Source of the DNA: Bactrocera neohumeralis | Taxonomy: Eukaryota; Arthropoda; Insecta; Diptera; Tephritidae | DNA: 64,000 bases | Direction of reading: 5' to 3' | Assembly: GCF_024586455.1 (NCBI RefSeq) | Contig: NC_065920.1 | Coordinates: 12,982,144 to 13,046,143, forward strand | Part shown: piece after piece, positions 1 through 11,559 of the stretch | Position numbering within the stretch: position 1 is the first letter of the stretch | Layout of the letters: every line of letters begins with the position of its first letter | Made by a program: the position numbers and the translations under genes | The notes under the pieces: generated by a model | Databases searched by the model: none | Seen by the model: the letters and a program-made list of their open reading frames with translations, nothing else | What the model was told of the DNA's origin: nothing

Positions 1-235
1 GTCATGAAATTTTCACTGGACAATCGATAAAGATAGCAGATTGCAACAGTCGACATATAGATGGGCCACCAGGGGACATTGCGCAGTCTAGGCCATGTTG
101 TCCGGCTGAAAGAGAACACTACAGCTTTGAGGGTTTTCGATTCAGTACCCGCCGGTCTAAGGAAAACCAAATAGCGAAAAGCAGACACGACTGGCGAGCT
201 GTTGTTAACTCGGCCACTCGCCAGTAAAGAAAAAA
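1..235 (+). mobile_element. LINE-type retrotransposon, 3' end fragment
   Basis: A broken reading frame on the plus strand contains GHVV-R plus a segment like ALRVFDSVPAG. This is the C-terminal tail signature of the endonuclease/reverse-transcriptase elements that recur at 13.1, 19.6, 44.3 and 47.5 kb in this window. It ends in an A-rich AG tail (AGTAAAGAAAAAAA), as target-primed copies do. Frameshifts and stops make it inactive. The left part lies outside the window. Confidence 0.6.
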
Positions 236-1289
236 ATTAAATAATACTACATTGTATATCAGTTGACTTTCTACAGGCAACGAGATTAAAGCGGTGCACG
301 CAGCATAAAATTTCATACTTTGTTGTTGTACACACCTCTGATTTAATTTTTGTTGTATGCATAAACGTTTGACTGCGTGTAAGTTTTCAATTCTCTGTAA
401 ATTGAATATTTTGCAACTGACAATATTGAAAACAACAACTCTTTTGATCCCTTGTAAGTGCTTCAGTACATATTTACCACAAAACCGAATAAATGGTCGT
501 AAATTGCCGTTGTGTCAAGCCACAAATTTGGGCAAATATCGGTTTACTAAAGCTTTGAAAATCTTTACAACGTTTTATTAATTTATTTATTCTAAGCTGG
601 ATTATTACGTAGATTTATTTTGGCTGCACTTTGCTGGAGAGCAAATAAATTAAATATTTTCATATTTTTACACTCGTTCAAGGGAGAGTTGGTGTGATTG
701 TTAGGTAGTGAGGATGTGGAGAGTTTGGATGTTGATGTTTCAAGTGAAATAATATATTTAGATAGTTGCTCAGTGATGCTTTACATCATTGCCTGCTCCA
801 ATATGTTAATCGATTTCTATCACGGCTTTGTCACCGAATTAGAGAGGGTAAAAGTCGACAGAAGAAAGCGTAGACTCTCTCAAAACGAACTGTGAGGGAA
901 GTTTGAAAGTGATTAAGTGACAAAACACTCTAACTCGAAGCTGATCTGACAGTCATCTGCTTTCAAATAAATTCAGGCATATGAGAACTGTGTACTATCC
1001 CTATTGTCGACAGAAAAAAATCAGGAACTGGTGTTAAAAGAAACGACCTAATCTCTTACCTTTGCAATAATTTTTCTTAAGACCCCAAAACCTCAGTATT
1101 ACCTACTATAGTTGTCAACGCCTACAAACGAATAAAGATTAAATTCGTGTGATAATTTCCTGCTTTCTGGAAATTAATTTGTTATGACCGAAAGCCTTCT
1201 ACGGAGTTTATAGTTTTCACTTTGAAGAACTCAGCTTAAAGAGGTTTGAACTGTTTTGAATTTTGCAAGCAAAAATTTCTTTTGAACAA
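236..1289. other. AT-rich intergenic stretch, nothing recognised
   Basis: Only short ORFs (up to 74 codons) without recognisable domains or splice context. No RNA gene or clear repeat was seen. Confidence 0.5.
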
Positions 1290-2150
1290 TTTTTCTAGAA
1301 GCGTTGCCACTTGTTTACAAAAACACATTAATTAAACCGCAATCAAAAAACGATTTAAGCAAAATTACTTAAAGAAATATTCTTCATAGAAGTTGCCATC
1401 TCAATATAATTTTTACCAGTGCCAGTTTTGAACTGTTTTGAATTATGCAAGCAAAAATTTTTTAGGCACGGCGTGGAGAAGAATTTTTGAAAGGTTTAAA
1501 ACAGAAAATTTTAAAGGTGCCACCTATTTCAAAATTTAATGAAATAAGCAATTAATAATAATGCTATCCAAAGAGGTTATGGTTATAGAGAAATATTTTT
1601 AGAAGAGTTGCCACCTGTTTACAAATTTAATTAAGCATGTTTTTATTACATGAACAGGTGGCAGACAGAGGTTTAAAAATACGAAACAATTTTTTTAAAA
1701 GTGTTGCCACCCGTTTACAATATTAACTAAGTACGTAATAAAAACACTATGATCCGAAGAGGTTTAAAAATACGAAACAGATTTTTTAAAAGCGTTGCCA
1801 CCTTTTTACAAAATTAATTAAGTATGTAATAAAAACGCTATGATCAGAAGAGGTTTAAAAATGCGAGAAAAGTGTTTTTGGAAGAGTTGCCACCCGTTTA
1901 CAAAAAAATTAAAAATAGTATAAATATAAAAACATAGAAATAAGCGCAATATGGTCATCAAACCAAAACGGTTTAAGCAGACTTATTTTTTTTTTTAATT
2001 TCAAAATTCTTTATAAGTGTTGCCATCTGTTAACTCAATATAATAATTACCAATCGTTGATTTGCAATATGATTGTCATATGAAAAAGGTTTTAAAAAGC
2101 TTACAGTTAAAAATATATTGTAAAGAGTTGCCACATATTTATATTTTTTA
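1290..2150. repeat. Degenerate tandem repeat, about 93-bp period, core GTTGCCACC
   Basis: A core close to GTTGCCACCTGTTTACA occurs near 1303, 1609, 1699, 1793 and 1886, with weaker forms near 1390, 1515, 2019 and 2128. Between the cores, segments such as GAGGTTTAAAAATACGA and AATAAAAACACTATGATC also recur, so whole units rather than a short motif are repeated. Spacing in the best part is 90-95 bp. An inverted core (CAGGTGGCA) sits near 1655. The array is 3' of the minus-strand CAP gene. Origin unknown. Confidence 0.7.
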
Positions 2151-2520
2151 ACTGTACATCCTTTTTTACATTTTTTTCGTGAAATAAAAAACTCAAATTA
2201 GTGCCATAATATTGTATAAAATATTTCATATATTAAAGAGCTATATATAATTTAATGAGTACATGGTTTGTATTTACATATTTACTGTTATTTTCTGTTT
2301 TACTTAAAATTGTTTGATAGGGTTCCACAAGCAGGATCAACTCGTTGCAGTGAAGAAGTAAAACCACCAGGCCGATATAAATTGAAATGATAAATAATAT
2401 TAACAAATCACCTATAAAAGCACAAAAGCTTTACAGCTTCACTGCAAACATTAGTCCAGCTCATTTCGTTTGGTAAAATTTATCACATTCTGTATTATTT
2501 ATAAAATTTTTGGTCATGCT

Positions 2521-4747
2521 TCACTTCAACGGTGGCACCATGCCGTCAAAACTACCCAGTATATTTCCAGGTGGATTGTAGTTACAAACGACGTACGTAG
2601 AATCAGCTCTTTGGAAGAGAACCAAAATTAAATTTTCTATATCAAATATGTTAAGCAGAGAACGTGGACGACATTCGCTCACCTTGTCGCAATACCCACA
2701 CCTAACTGTCGACTGTCACGCCACACAATTTGCGTAAAATGTCCGGTGCCAGGTTTGTAGGTGGCCTTCGAGAAATCATAATTGCGTATCTCATCGTACC
2801 AGTTTTTCACCACTGTAGCGCCATCCACCTCCATGCCACTCGATGTGTATAAGTTTTCGCCGTATGTGTGCACTTGACGGTGTTCCAGGCGCCCAGTAGC
2901 GGCCAGATGCTGTAGAAATGAAATTTACAGAATTATATATATGTATATAAAGCTTTTGTTTTGTATATAAAGCTTTTGTTCTTGAGACATAGTTATGTGC
3001 ACTCCTAAAGGTATGCCATATTTTTCTTGAATTATCGAAGATGGGACATCTCCAGTAACCCTATATACTTGAATCCACTCACAGTTTGATTCTCACTCAC
3101 CTGAGCCCATTGTTGCGCATATTTACTCAATTCGTTGCTGAGAGATAGTGGTGGGCAATTCTGGTGTCGGGCACGATATCTGTTATGAGCATCCAAGCAT
3201 TCACGATGAAAGTCTGATACCTCGTCTGAAGTAGCGCCACCACTGTGAAGAAAATATATAATTGTAAGTTAAGAAATATGGCGCTTCAATAGCGGTGTGA
3301 TACCAAGGATGCAATTTAGTACACTTGCGATAAAAAAAAAATAGTATAAGAAAGTTAATAATCCGCAGATGTCACCAATGCCAACGAATATCACATTTGT
3401 TGCGATTTCCTTCAACAGCCGGCCATTTTCTACTATTCCTTCTTTCGCCATCTCCAAATGAAAACATGCTCCTCGATGCCGGTCTTTGACACCCTACTAC
3501 TAACGACAGCTATCATTCATAAATCAAGACGCTCATTATAAATAAACCCCTTAGAAGCCCCATACAAATTTCGTCAGACCTGCGACATAACCTTACCTCG
3601 TTGTCATGCCGCCATCGTAGCATATTTGAAGTTGCGCCGGTGGTGATGCTTGAGTTTGCCCAACGCTCGGAGACATTCGGGTAGACGTGTCTGCATAGGT
3701 CTCATCCCTGTACTTGTAAGCCTCACTTTCCCTTGATATGGCATTATTATGAATACGCGTCGAAGTAAGCGGATAAGCTTCATCCCTGTATTTGGATGAT
3801 TGTGTTTCATTTGCCATTGGACACTCGTGTATTCGCGTCGACGTAATTGGATGGTTTTCACCCCTGCTCTTGGTTGTTTGGATTTCGCTCGACGCGGGAC
3901 TCTGACGCCTACGCGTCGACGTATTTGCATAACTTTCATCCTCGTATTTGCAGCAATGCCTACCTGAATGTTCCACAGAAGCTTCATTGAGTTCTCTACG
4001 GTTCCTTTCACGGCTCGTGTCATTCAAGCTCCTGTCAAACGCTGTGCTGTGCGCAGCTGAGTTTGGCTCCATGTAGCCCTGACCGCCGCGGCTACAGCCA
4101 GTACAAGAGTTGGCGGTGGTGCAGGCGTTGCGCTTTGGCGCTGTTGGAGTTGATGTATATTCGATAGGTGACACGTTAGTTGTGTTGGTGGCGGCGATTG
4201 GTGATGCATAAGTTGTGTTGGCGGCGCTTGATGACACATAAGTTGTGTTGGGTGTGACTGATGAACCGGCATATGCTGCTAATTTCTCATCTTTATCACG
4301 ACAGGCTTTACAATTACACGATTCTATCGGACTGCGCACTAGTTGCTGCTGTTGTTGCGGCTGTGACCGTATTGTTGTTGGTGGAGGTCGCTGCTGTGGT
4401 CTTTGATTTGAGAATAAGGACGTTTCTGATATTGCTTGTGGTCGTTGTAGGGAAATGCCATACTCGCGCACACACATCGCAGCACCGCTGTGTGAAGATT
4501 TCGGTGTGCTGTGCTTTGGCATTCTCTTCGGTGTCCGCTGCCTTACCTCATATTGGCTCGGTCGGTCCATATATGGACTGCCGTGCACCACAATACGTGG
4601 ACCCATGCTAGCTTCGTTCATACTTCCTGATACGTCGTACTGATCACGATTCCGCGTCTGTGGTCTTGCTTGCTCGTAATACTGATAGCTTTGATGCGGT
4701 GGTGATCGGTGTGGATCACTACGATTACTACTACCGGCATTGCCCAT
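2521..4747 (-). CDS. CAP-superfamily (SCP/GAPR-1-like) protein with acylated, disordered N-terminal extension
   Basis: Four exons on the minus strand: 4747-3597, 3242-3101, 2909-2683, 2608-2521. All have GT-AG borders and phases agree, giving 535 residues. Residues 1-383 are low complexity. They begin MGNAGSS, a likely N-myristoylation signal, and hold a Cys-rich ESCNCKAC patch (about 142-149) and four repeats of about 26 residues ending in TSTR (266-357). Residues 384-535 form the CAP domain: HNRYRARH, HLAATGRLEHR, GENLY, then GHFTQIVWRDS and YVVCNYNPPGN, which fit the two classic CAP signatures. No signal peptide is present. Together with the Gly-2 motif this suggests a cytosolic, membrane-tethered GAPR-1-like protein. 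Family members bind lipids and sterols; the exact role here is unknown. The last acceptor (CTCTTCCAAAG) was preferred over an upstream AG because only it keeps the frame. The long extension is unusual, since GAPR-1-type proteins are normally about 150-200 residues. Confidence 0.88.
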
Positions 4748-5014
4748 TTTGTAAAAGTCACTTCAGCTTGTGCCCCGAAATTTTGACCAGTTTTTGTTTG
4801 GCAGCTCGCCTATCTACAACCGCAAGCGAATTTGTAATGTTGAATTTTGTTTACGAATCACGTTTTCCGCTTTTGACAACAGAAATTTTGAGCCAAAAAT
4901 ATTTTTCCAGCTTTCTTTTGAAATTCTAAATAATGCTTTGACATTTCAAAATACTTCAAATATTGTATCAAAACAAATTTATTGTGTTGGTATTGTAGAG
5001 TTCGCTGAACAAAT

Positions 5015-5275
5015 CTAATCGGAACTCTTCTTGCAAATGACCACACGCGTCGCTATAAGATGACACTTGGACGGGCTTAAGCACACATTTGTGTGTGAGC
5101 GACATAACGGCGGTGCGTCATATCGACCTTGGCTCTGGCCGCGTGAACCCCGTCTTCCTTGTTGAGTTACCTCGCAGTCTGGATTACAACAACCACACGA
5201 CTCAGAGCCTGAGTACTGGGAGTGGTCTCTACTACCACCTCGCCTTCTATTCGGACGACTTGGTTTACATCCCAT
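5015..5275 (-). CDS. Short ORF with MGCKPS start; possible alternative first exon of the CAP gene
   Basis: An 86-codon frame from the Met at 5275 begins MGCKPSRPNRRR, which fits a myristoylation plus palmitoylation signal with a basic cluster. It also contains a Cys-rich SESCGCCNPDC segment resembling ESCNCKAC in CAP exon 1, and RG/SR-rich sequence. It lies about 270 bp upstream of the CAP start on the same strand. It could be an alternative first exon, a small separate gene, or chance. No convincing donor splice site was found (AAG|GTCGAT near 5117 is the best), so the call is tentative. Confidence 0.3.
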   Translation of the reverse strand: MGCKPSRPNRRRGGSRDHSQYSGSESCGCCNPDCEVTQQGRRGSRGQSQGRYDAPPLCRSHTNVCLSPSKCHLIATRVVICKKSSD

Positions 5276-5299
5276 GCTTCGCCACACAATTGACCAACA

Positions 5300-7070
5300 C
5301 CATTTGCCACCACTGCTTCGACGTTCGACCAGTCACCGCGCTTGCAAACAACCTGAGCTTAATTGCCTTGTATTTATTTAAGAAGCATAATTTTGTTGAG
5401 CAAAAATGAAAACAATAAATTTTCTGCCAAAAAAAATTATATTTTTTTGCTTTGAAGGTTTGTGAAAAGACGTTACAGAAAAAAAACAAGAAATTGAAAA
5501 GCGAATTGTAACGCAGGGTTGTAAGTAGTTCGATACTTATGTATCTTACGAAATCGCAGAAGCGATAAAATTCTATATCAGCACTGCAATACACTAATGT
5601 GCGATTATCATGGACGTTGAAGCCAAAGCTTTTGTTTGAGATATCTGAGCATTTCACATGGATACAAAGGTTATCGAGCTCGCTGTGTTGCGGATAATGG
5701 GCAAAGCGAACTTAAACATACAGTAGATTCACTGACAACTATGTAGCCAGAACGGACCGGAATATATTTCCCGGTAAAGCATTGTTAACTAAGAAAATCT
5801 CTAAAAAGCTATTGGATGAACTATAACAAAACGCGTTACAAAAATTCCATGACTCTCGATAATAACATACATACCACAGCGGGTAAGGTTATGATGCCAC
5901 GTTGCTCTATTGAACTTGTCGATAGAAAAGAAGATACTCTATTGCGGACTCTCTTAGTATTGTTCGCCGTGCCGTGGCAAATGGGCTTAAGTAAAAAAAT
6001 AGACTCAACCCAAATGGGCACATTCCTTTTATGAACTAAGAGAGATACCTCACAATTCCCAAAATGGCGAATGGTCAGCAGGAGGTAATAGAATAGCTGA
6101 TAGAGAAAAGTCCCTTCTGTTGCCCGGGCGAAGTCGTATATATGAAATAAGCATACCAGCTCTGCGGATGAGCAAAGCCTTCCGCTCTCGTAAGACCGAA
6201 AGGGGGCACAAAACACAATCAACAACAATATATTGATGAGCAACGCTCTGACAGGAACAACGGTGAAGACAACGACGTATGGGACTAAAGGACTCCTAAT
6301 GAAGTTCGATGAAGACAACCTCTTCGCCTTCAGTGAGGAGGATTAAGAAGGATGTATCATAGAGGCAGCCATAGTACGCTGGAGCACACAGCAGAGAATA
6401 TAGCGTTTACCGGCTGAAGTGCCCACAGCAAAATTTTAGAATACTACACCACCAACCAAAGTACACTGGCTGCTAAAGGAAAGAATCAATGCCAGGCAGC
6501 TTAAAGCTAAAACTTTGTATTTCTTCACAGAATTTTCGATGTTCCTTCGACAGTTCGAACTTTTATGACCATATAGAGTAGTTTTTTTTATTTATTTTAG
6601 GCAAAAGTGTAATTGTTAAAAGTAGATATCTTCCGTGGGAAATGTTTAAAAGTTTTTCCATACACAATCTCTATCGGTTCCAAACACATCCTTATGCTGT
6701 TTTCACAAATTTTATTAGCCAGACACTTGTGACTTATGTACTAAATGTTATGCACGGAAGTCATAAGTTCGCCATCACTTTGCTTTACATATAAAGTATT
6801 TTTAATAATGTATTTTTTCACATGCTACTTATGAAAATAAGAAGGCACAAAACTCACCAGCACCAACGAAACATTTTTTTCCACCAACAACAAAACCAAA
6901 GTAGCACTTCTCGCGAAACGATGCCTTCAACTGAACGGCGCGAAACAGAATCAACGGATATGAAGTACGCAAATATACTTTACTTATTACACATGCATAG
7001 CGATAAGGCGCGCTCTATTATATTATAACAGTGGGTCTATGAAAGCATTCATTTCTTCACATCACATTTT
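5300..7070. other. Unclassified, probably decayed repeat DNA
   Basis: Contains ORFs of up to 160 codons on the minus strand (5836-6318) and shorter plus-strand ones, with no recognised domain. Part of 5650-5880 reads like a LINE RNase-H-region relic but too weakly to call. No intact gene is seen. Confidence 0.35.
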
Positions 7071-7073
7071 TTA

Positions 7074-7806
7074 TACCCTAAACAGGGTATATACATAAGT
7101 ATTAAGTTTGCCAGCAAGCTTGAAACGCACATAAGGAAAAGTCACTCAATTTTTCAGATATCAATCGGAAAATTTGCACACATATTTTTTCTCCGCAAGA
7201 AGCTGCCCACTTGTCGGAATCATCGACATCGGATCATTATATCATATAGCTGTCGTACAAACTGAACAATCGAAATCAATTGCTTGTATGGAAAACTTTT
7301 TTATTTGACAAGATATCTTCATGAAATTTTGCAAAAAGTATTTTTCAAGGAAGCGCTAAAAACTCTGAAGAAATTTTTCATATCGGACTACTATAACATA
7401 TAGCTGCCACACAAACTGAAGAATCGTAATCGAGTGCTTGTATGGAAAACTTTTTCATTTGAAGAGATATCTTCACCAAATTTCACATGAGTTATTTCCT
7501 AGAGCTTTAATTGTAATCTTCGAAGAACAGATAGCTATCATAGCTGTCATACTAACTGAACAATCGGATTCAAGTGCTTGTATGGTAAACTTTTTTATTT
7601 GATGAGATATGTGCACGAAATTTCACATGAGTTATTATCTAAGGCAATAGTGCAATCTTCCAAGAAATTGTTCAGATCAGACCAATAGAGCATGTAATTG
7701 CCATACAAACGGACCGAACACAATCAATTTCTTGTATACAAACTTTTTTATTCGTATTTGTGAAGGGTATTATAGCTTCGTTGCAACCGAAGTTAACGTT
7801 TTTTTT
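7074..7806 (+). mobile_element. Dispersed repeat family A, copy 1
   Basis: Starts with the palindrome TACCCTAAACAGGGTA and ends near CTTCGTTGCAACCGAAG followed by TTAACGTTTTTT. Internally, the motifs CACTATAGCATATAGCTGCC, CAAACTGAACGATCG and TTGTATGGAAAACTTTT are repeated two to four times. The same layout recurs at 19.9, 24.4, 27.1 (reverse), 42.0, 47.7 and 60.2 kb. No coding capacity. Confidence 0.75.
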
Positions 7807-8689
7807 CCATTTTTTATATTGAGTAAACAATTTTCACTTATATTTCTATATTATATTATATATGAACACATACGGATATACATATAGGTACTTCATTCTA
7901 CACACCAACCACAAATGTTTCTTAGTTTGCTTTAGAAGCCACACAGGTGCAAATGAGTAGCTGCAATTGAAAACTTCTTTACAATTATTATAAATACATA
8001 TGTGACTGACTGTGTGATATATATATATTTATTATATATTTCTTTTCACTCGCTAAATAATTAACGAAAAACACGCCCGCTTTAATGTGTCACCGTTAAA
8101 CGTTTGTGCGTCATTAAAGCTGATAACTCAGCGACGACACTCATAAGCTTTTGATATTTATTTTTTTTACCTTAATATGTATGTTTGTCTGCTCTTTTTT
8201 CCTCTTTCTCACTTTTTTTATATATTTTTTTTTGTTATATTTTGCAATGCAATTGGCACTGAAACATTGAAATCGAAAAGGCTTACAAGCAATCAATTAT
8301 GGTTTAACATAAAGCGGCAATTGCACTCAATTGTTGTTGTAGTGTTGTATTGTATTGCATTGACGAGCCCAGCTCATAAAAAATTAGCCACCGACTGCCG
8401 TGCAGCACTTGGCTTAAAAACAATTAAATATGCAAACAATGAAAGCATTATTGAACACCACCCAAATATGTCCGATATGTGCCCAGCCTAATACGGTGGC
8501 GAGGTATTTGGGCAACATAAATAAAAAAGTCATTAAAGCTGAAATAATTTTTTTTTTTTTAAAATTTTATTTGTAGCTATTTGTGATAGACGAGATTTGA
8601 ACCGTTTAGTGAGGTCTATTTTGAATTCTCTAAGGGAACCTTCCATAGCAATGTTTTATACTTTAAAAAATAGCGATTTCAAAAAAGAA

Positions 8690-9245
8690 AAGGTGTACCG
8701 ACCTTTTTATAAAATTTTTATAAAATATTTTGGCTTGAGAAGTTTTGCTAGAAAATTACGATTCAGAAAATAAAAATAAACTATCAAAAACTATGTTATT
8801 TCAATTTTTTACATAAATTTTGAGGTTATGTGAAATTTTTCTAAAAAAAAAACCTGTAGACCCCTTCCTTACCCATAACTTTGCAATACAATTTTTCTCT
8901 ATAGAACTTGTAGTTTTGTCCAAAATCGAGATAAACCGTTTTTAACCTAAAAATTCAAACGCGTCCCTCTCCTGCTTTTTTCCGAACTCAGATAACCCAT
9001 AAGTTTCCAAAGAGTTTCCTCCTACTAAGTTTTTTTTAATTTTTTACTATTTTCAAAGGCTTCTGCACTGGTCCAAAGGCATTATTTATGAAATTTAAAG
9101 TAAAAAGCTTCAAGATAATTTTTTTTTTTAAGTTAAAAGCACCAGTGCAAAAGCCTTTGAAAATAGTAAAAATTTGCAAAAAAAAAATCTTAGTAAGAGG
9201 ATTAAAGATAATGTTTGACTTCTTCCTCTTTAAAATACAATACAT
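8690..9245. repeat. Dispersed repeat family E with a long hairpin
   Basis: Shares TTTTGAGGTTATGTGAAA, AAATCGAGA and TTTTCAAAGGCTTCTGCACT with 42.66-42.97 kb, so it is a dispersed family. Its right part is an inverted repeat: 9021-9072 pairs with 9141-9200 around a loop of about 68 nt, with a well-matched 30-bp section centred on AAAGGCTTCTGCACTGGT. Confidence 0.65.
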
Positions 9246-9249
9246 AGCT

Positions 9250-9930
9250 TAAAGATAACTTTTTTGTTCTTCTTCTTCTTTTTAGTATTATTTTCCTGAA
9301 AAAATCCCACAATTTTATAATTTTAACAAAATTGCCTTAAATCTCTTAATTCCCTCAGCTTTTCTAAAAAATATTTATACTTTGTTAATATTTTATCTGT
9401 ATATTTTAGTACCCTTTGCTTGTAAGCCAGCGGTAAAAAAACACCCGCTAAAGTAAGTAGATATGTATGTACACTCAAGGCTAAAAATAAGCGCCTTCAA
9501 AAGTAGTGAAAACACAAACAATTAAATACCATCGAATTATCAAACGACCGCCAACGAATACCTCAAAAATAACAACAAAGTGTATATGGTACAAAATACT
9601 TACAAACATACAATGGGGGTACAACTAATCTCACTGCTATCAATTACGAAATGCTTTTCAAGGGAAACCTGACGCCTGATTTCAAATGAGTCACGAAGTG
9701 TCTACGAAAAAATACAAATGAAAACGAAAACGAAAATAGTATGTAGGTGAATACAGACATAGGCAATTTGTATATAAACAGCTTTTATCGCTACCGGCTT
9801 CTTTTATCACTACGGAAATGATAAAAAATACAGTAAGAATTAAAAATATGAAATTAAATTGTTTATTTGTGGATAGATACAAGCCGCACAGTGAATTAGA
9901 GTAATGGAAAATGTTTATATAAAATTAAGA
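9250..9930. other. AT-rich stretch, nothing recognised
   Basis: No ORF with a domain, no clear repeat and no RNA gene were seen. Confidence 0.4.
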
Positions 9931-9934
9931 ATGT

Positions 9935-10600
9935 TGTGGGCAAAAAGTAGTAAGACTTTTTAATTTAAGTTTAATGCGAAACTCATTGGTCGAAATATAA
10001 TTTTTCTATGTTGAAAAATAATCATTAGTGTTTAATATAGGCTTGTATTTCTGAAGTACTCAAAGTGTATTCGGCGATTTTAACGATGAGTGAAATTATT
10101 CAACAAAGAAGTTCCAATAAATTTGTGTGCGAAAATAAAATTCTTGTCGCGAGCAAGTGTTTTTGATGGGTACAAATTATTCAAAGAGGGTTGAGAACGC
10201 GTTGACGACAAACCACGTCCAGGACGGCATCAAGATCAACTGATGATCAACACGCCAATGAAATAAATGTGTTGGTACTTGAGAATCGACAATTAACCGT
10301 CAGAGATCTTACTGGCATCATTGGAATATCGTAAGAATCAGTGAAAACCATTTTGAAAATCAATTGGGTCTAAGAAAAGTGAAAGTGCGATTGATTCCAA
10401 AATCACTCAAGTTTTTCCAAAAACAGCGGCGCCTTAAAGTCTGTGAAACTGCCAGGATGTCATAAAACGTATATTTACTGGCGATGGGTCTTGGATCTAT
10501 GTTATGACCCAGGAAATATCGTGGCAGGTCAAAAATCAAGGTTAAGTTGACTGTTGTCTTCCATTAAATTGTTCAAAATTATTACATAAATTCTCTTTCT
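9935..10600 (+). mobile_element. Mariner-type transposon relic, 5' part
   Basis: The end GTGGGCAAAAAGTAGTAAGACT is followed by a broken transposase frame: KLFKEG, ERVDDKPRPGR, VLENRQLTVRDLTGIIGIS, then TGDGSWIYVM (equivalent of TGDESWVY in active mariners) and RSKIKVKLTVVFH. The sequence between the last two is shorter than in a complete element, so it is internally deleted as well as frameshifted. The same terminal sequence appears near 38575. Confidence 0.75.
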
Positions 10601-10609
10601 CGAAAAAAA

Positions 10610-11115
10610 CATTGAAAAAGCGTTCATCGAGAAAAGCTTAGTGGCTTCGCCAACAATTGAAATTGTTGCTATTGGAATGAGTAATGACTGTGGAATGGCA
10701 ATTGCATACCCACAAATTAACCGTTTGGTGCGGATTGTGGTATGTCGGCATCATCGGACTTTATTTCGTTCGTATTGATACGGAAATGTCATCAATAGCG
10801 AGGGTTAAAGCACGATGTTCACCGACGTTTTTTCCACAATTTGAAGAAATCGACACAGATAATCTCTACTCCAAAGGCCATGTAGAATATTCGATTTAAA
10901 GGCCTTGATTTTTATCTCTGGGGGTATGTTAAATCAAAAGTTTACACCAATCAACAATCAATGCTCTAGCAGTTGGAAAACAATATTCAACGCACTATAA
11001 CCGAAATTCTACCCGAAAAGTTGTACCAGGTCATCGAAAATGTATGTAAAAGGGTGAAAATATCCAAGCGAAACCGTGGTGGTCATTTTACCAAAATTTT
11101 GTTCAAATCATAAAC
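10610..11115 (+). mobile_element. Tc3-like DDE transposon relic, central and 3' part
   Basis: The plus-strand frame reads HKLTVWCGLWYVGIIGLYF and FFPQFEEIDTDNLYSKG. This matches the catalytic-region pattern of the Tc3-like elements also found at 16.6 and 45.3 kb, and differs from the mariner relic directly to its left. It lacks a start and carries stops. The junction with the mariner near 10.6 kb shows either nested insertion or rearrangement. Confidence 0.7.
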
Positions 11116-11169
11116 GGCATAAATTTATCTGCATATAAAAAAACAAAACCCATTTTGACCAGGTTTGAG

Positions 11170-11550
11170 TGTTTATTTCATTTTAACATTACGTTGTTGA
11201 CAGAATTCTGCCGAGTTGACAGCCCTTAGATGAATAAAAAGCCGGGTTTGCTGCGGTTACGTAGTTCCGACTGTCGTGAAAACGATTATGTCGTTCCTAT
11301 TGATAGGCCTTGTGTATTGGAGTTAAAAGCAATGAAAAGGCAGGCGAGTTAAGCATGTCAAGAATACGAGATTAAACTAAGATCTAAGATCTCGCCTTTA
11401 GAAACTTGCTAAAGTGGACTCGACAGAATGGAAAGCATGCACGGACGGTGATGAGACGCTGAAACGTTACCCTTACGAATGCCCAACCTTTAGTCGATTT
11501 TATCGGGTTATCTGTCGCGGCTCTCAATGTTTCAACTAAAAATAAATTAG
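11170..11550 (+). mobile_element. LINE-derived fragment plus repeat family D
   Basis: 11190-11310 (GAGTTGACAGCCC...AAAAAGCCGGGT...CCGACTGTCGTG) matches 40565-40665 in the lipase first intron, so it is a dispersed repeat. 11430-11530 reads as a broken Cys-rich tail (DETLKRYPYECPTFSR), like the C-terminal zinc-knuckle region of LINE ORF2 proteins. Non-functional. Confidence 0.5.
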
Positions 11551-11559
11551 GCAGCGGAG

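Noticed and set aside
3269..3457. 62-codon ORF with a hydrophobic stretch in CAP intron 1
   Set aside because: It lies between a good donor and acceptor pair whose phases match without it; no family resemblance.
5836..6318. 160-codon minus-strand ORF
   Set aside because: No recognised domain, no splice context, and surrounding sequence looks like decayed repeats.
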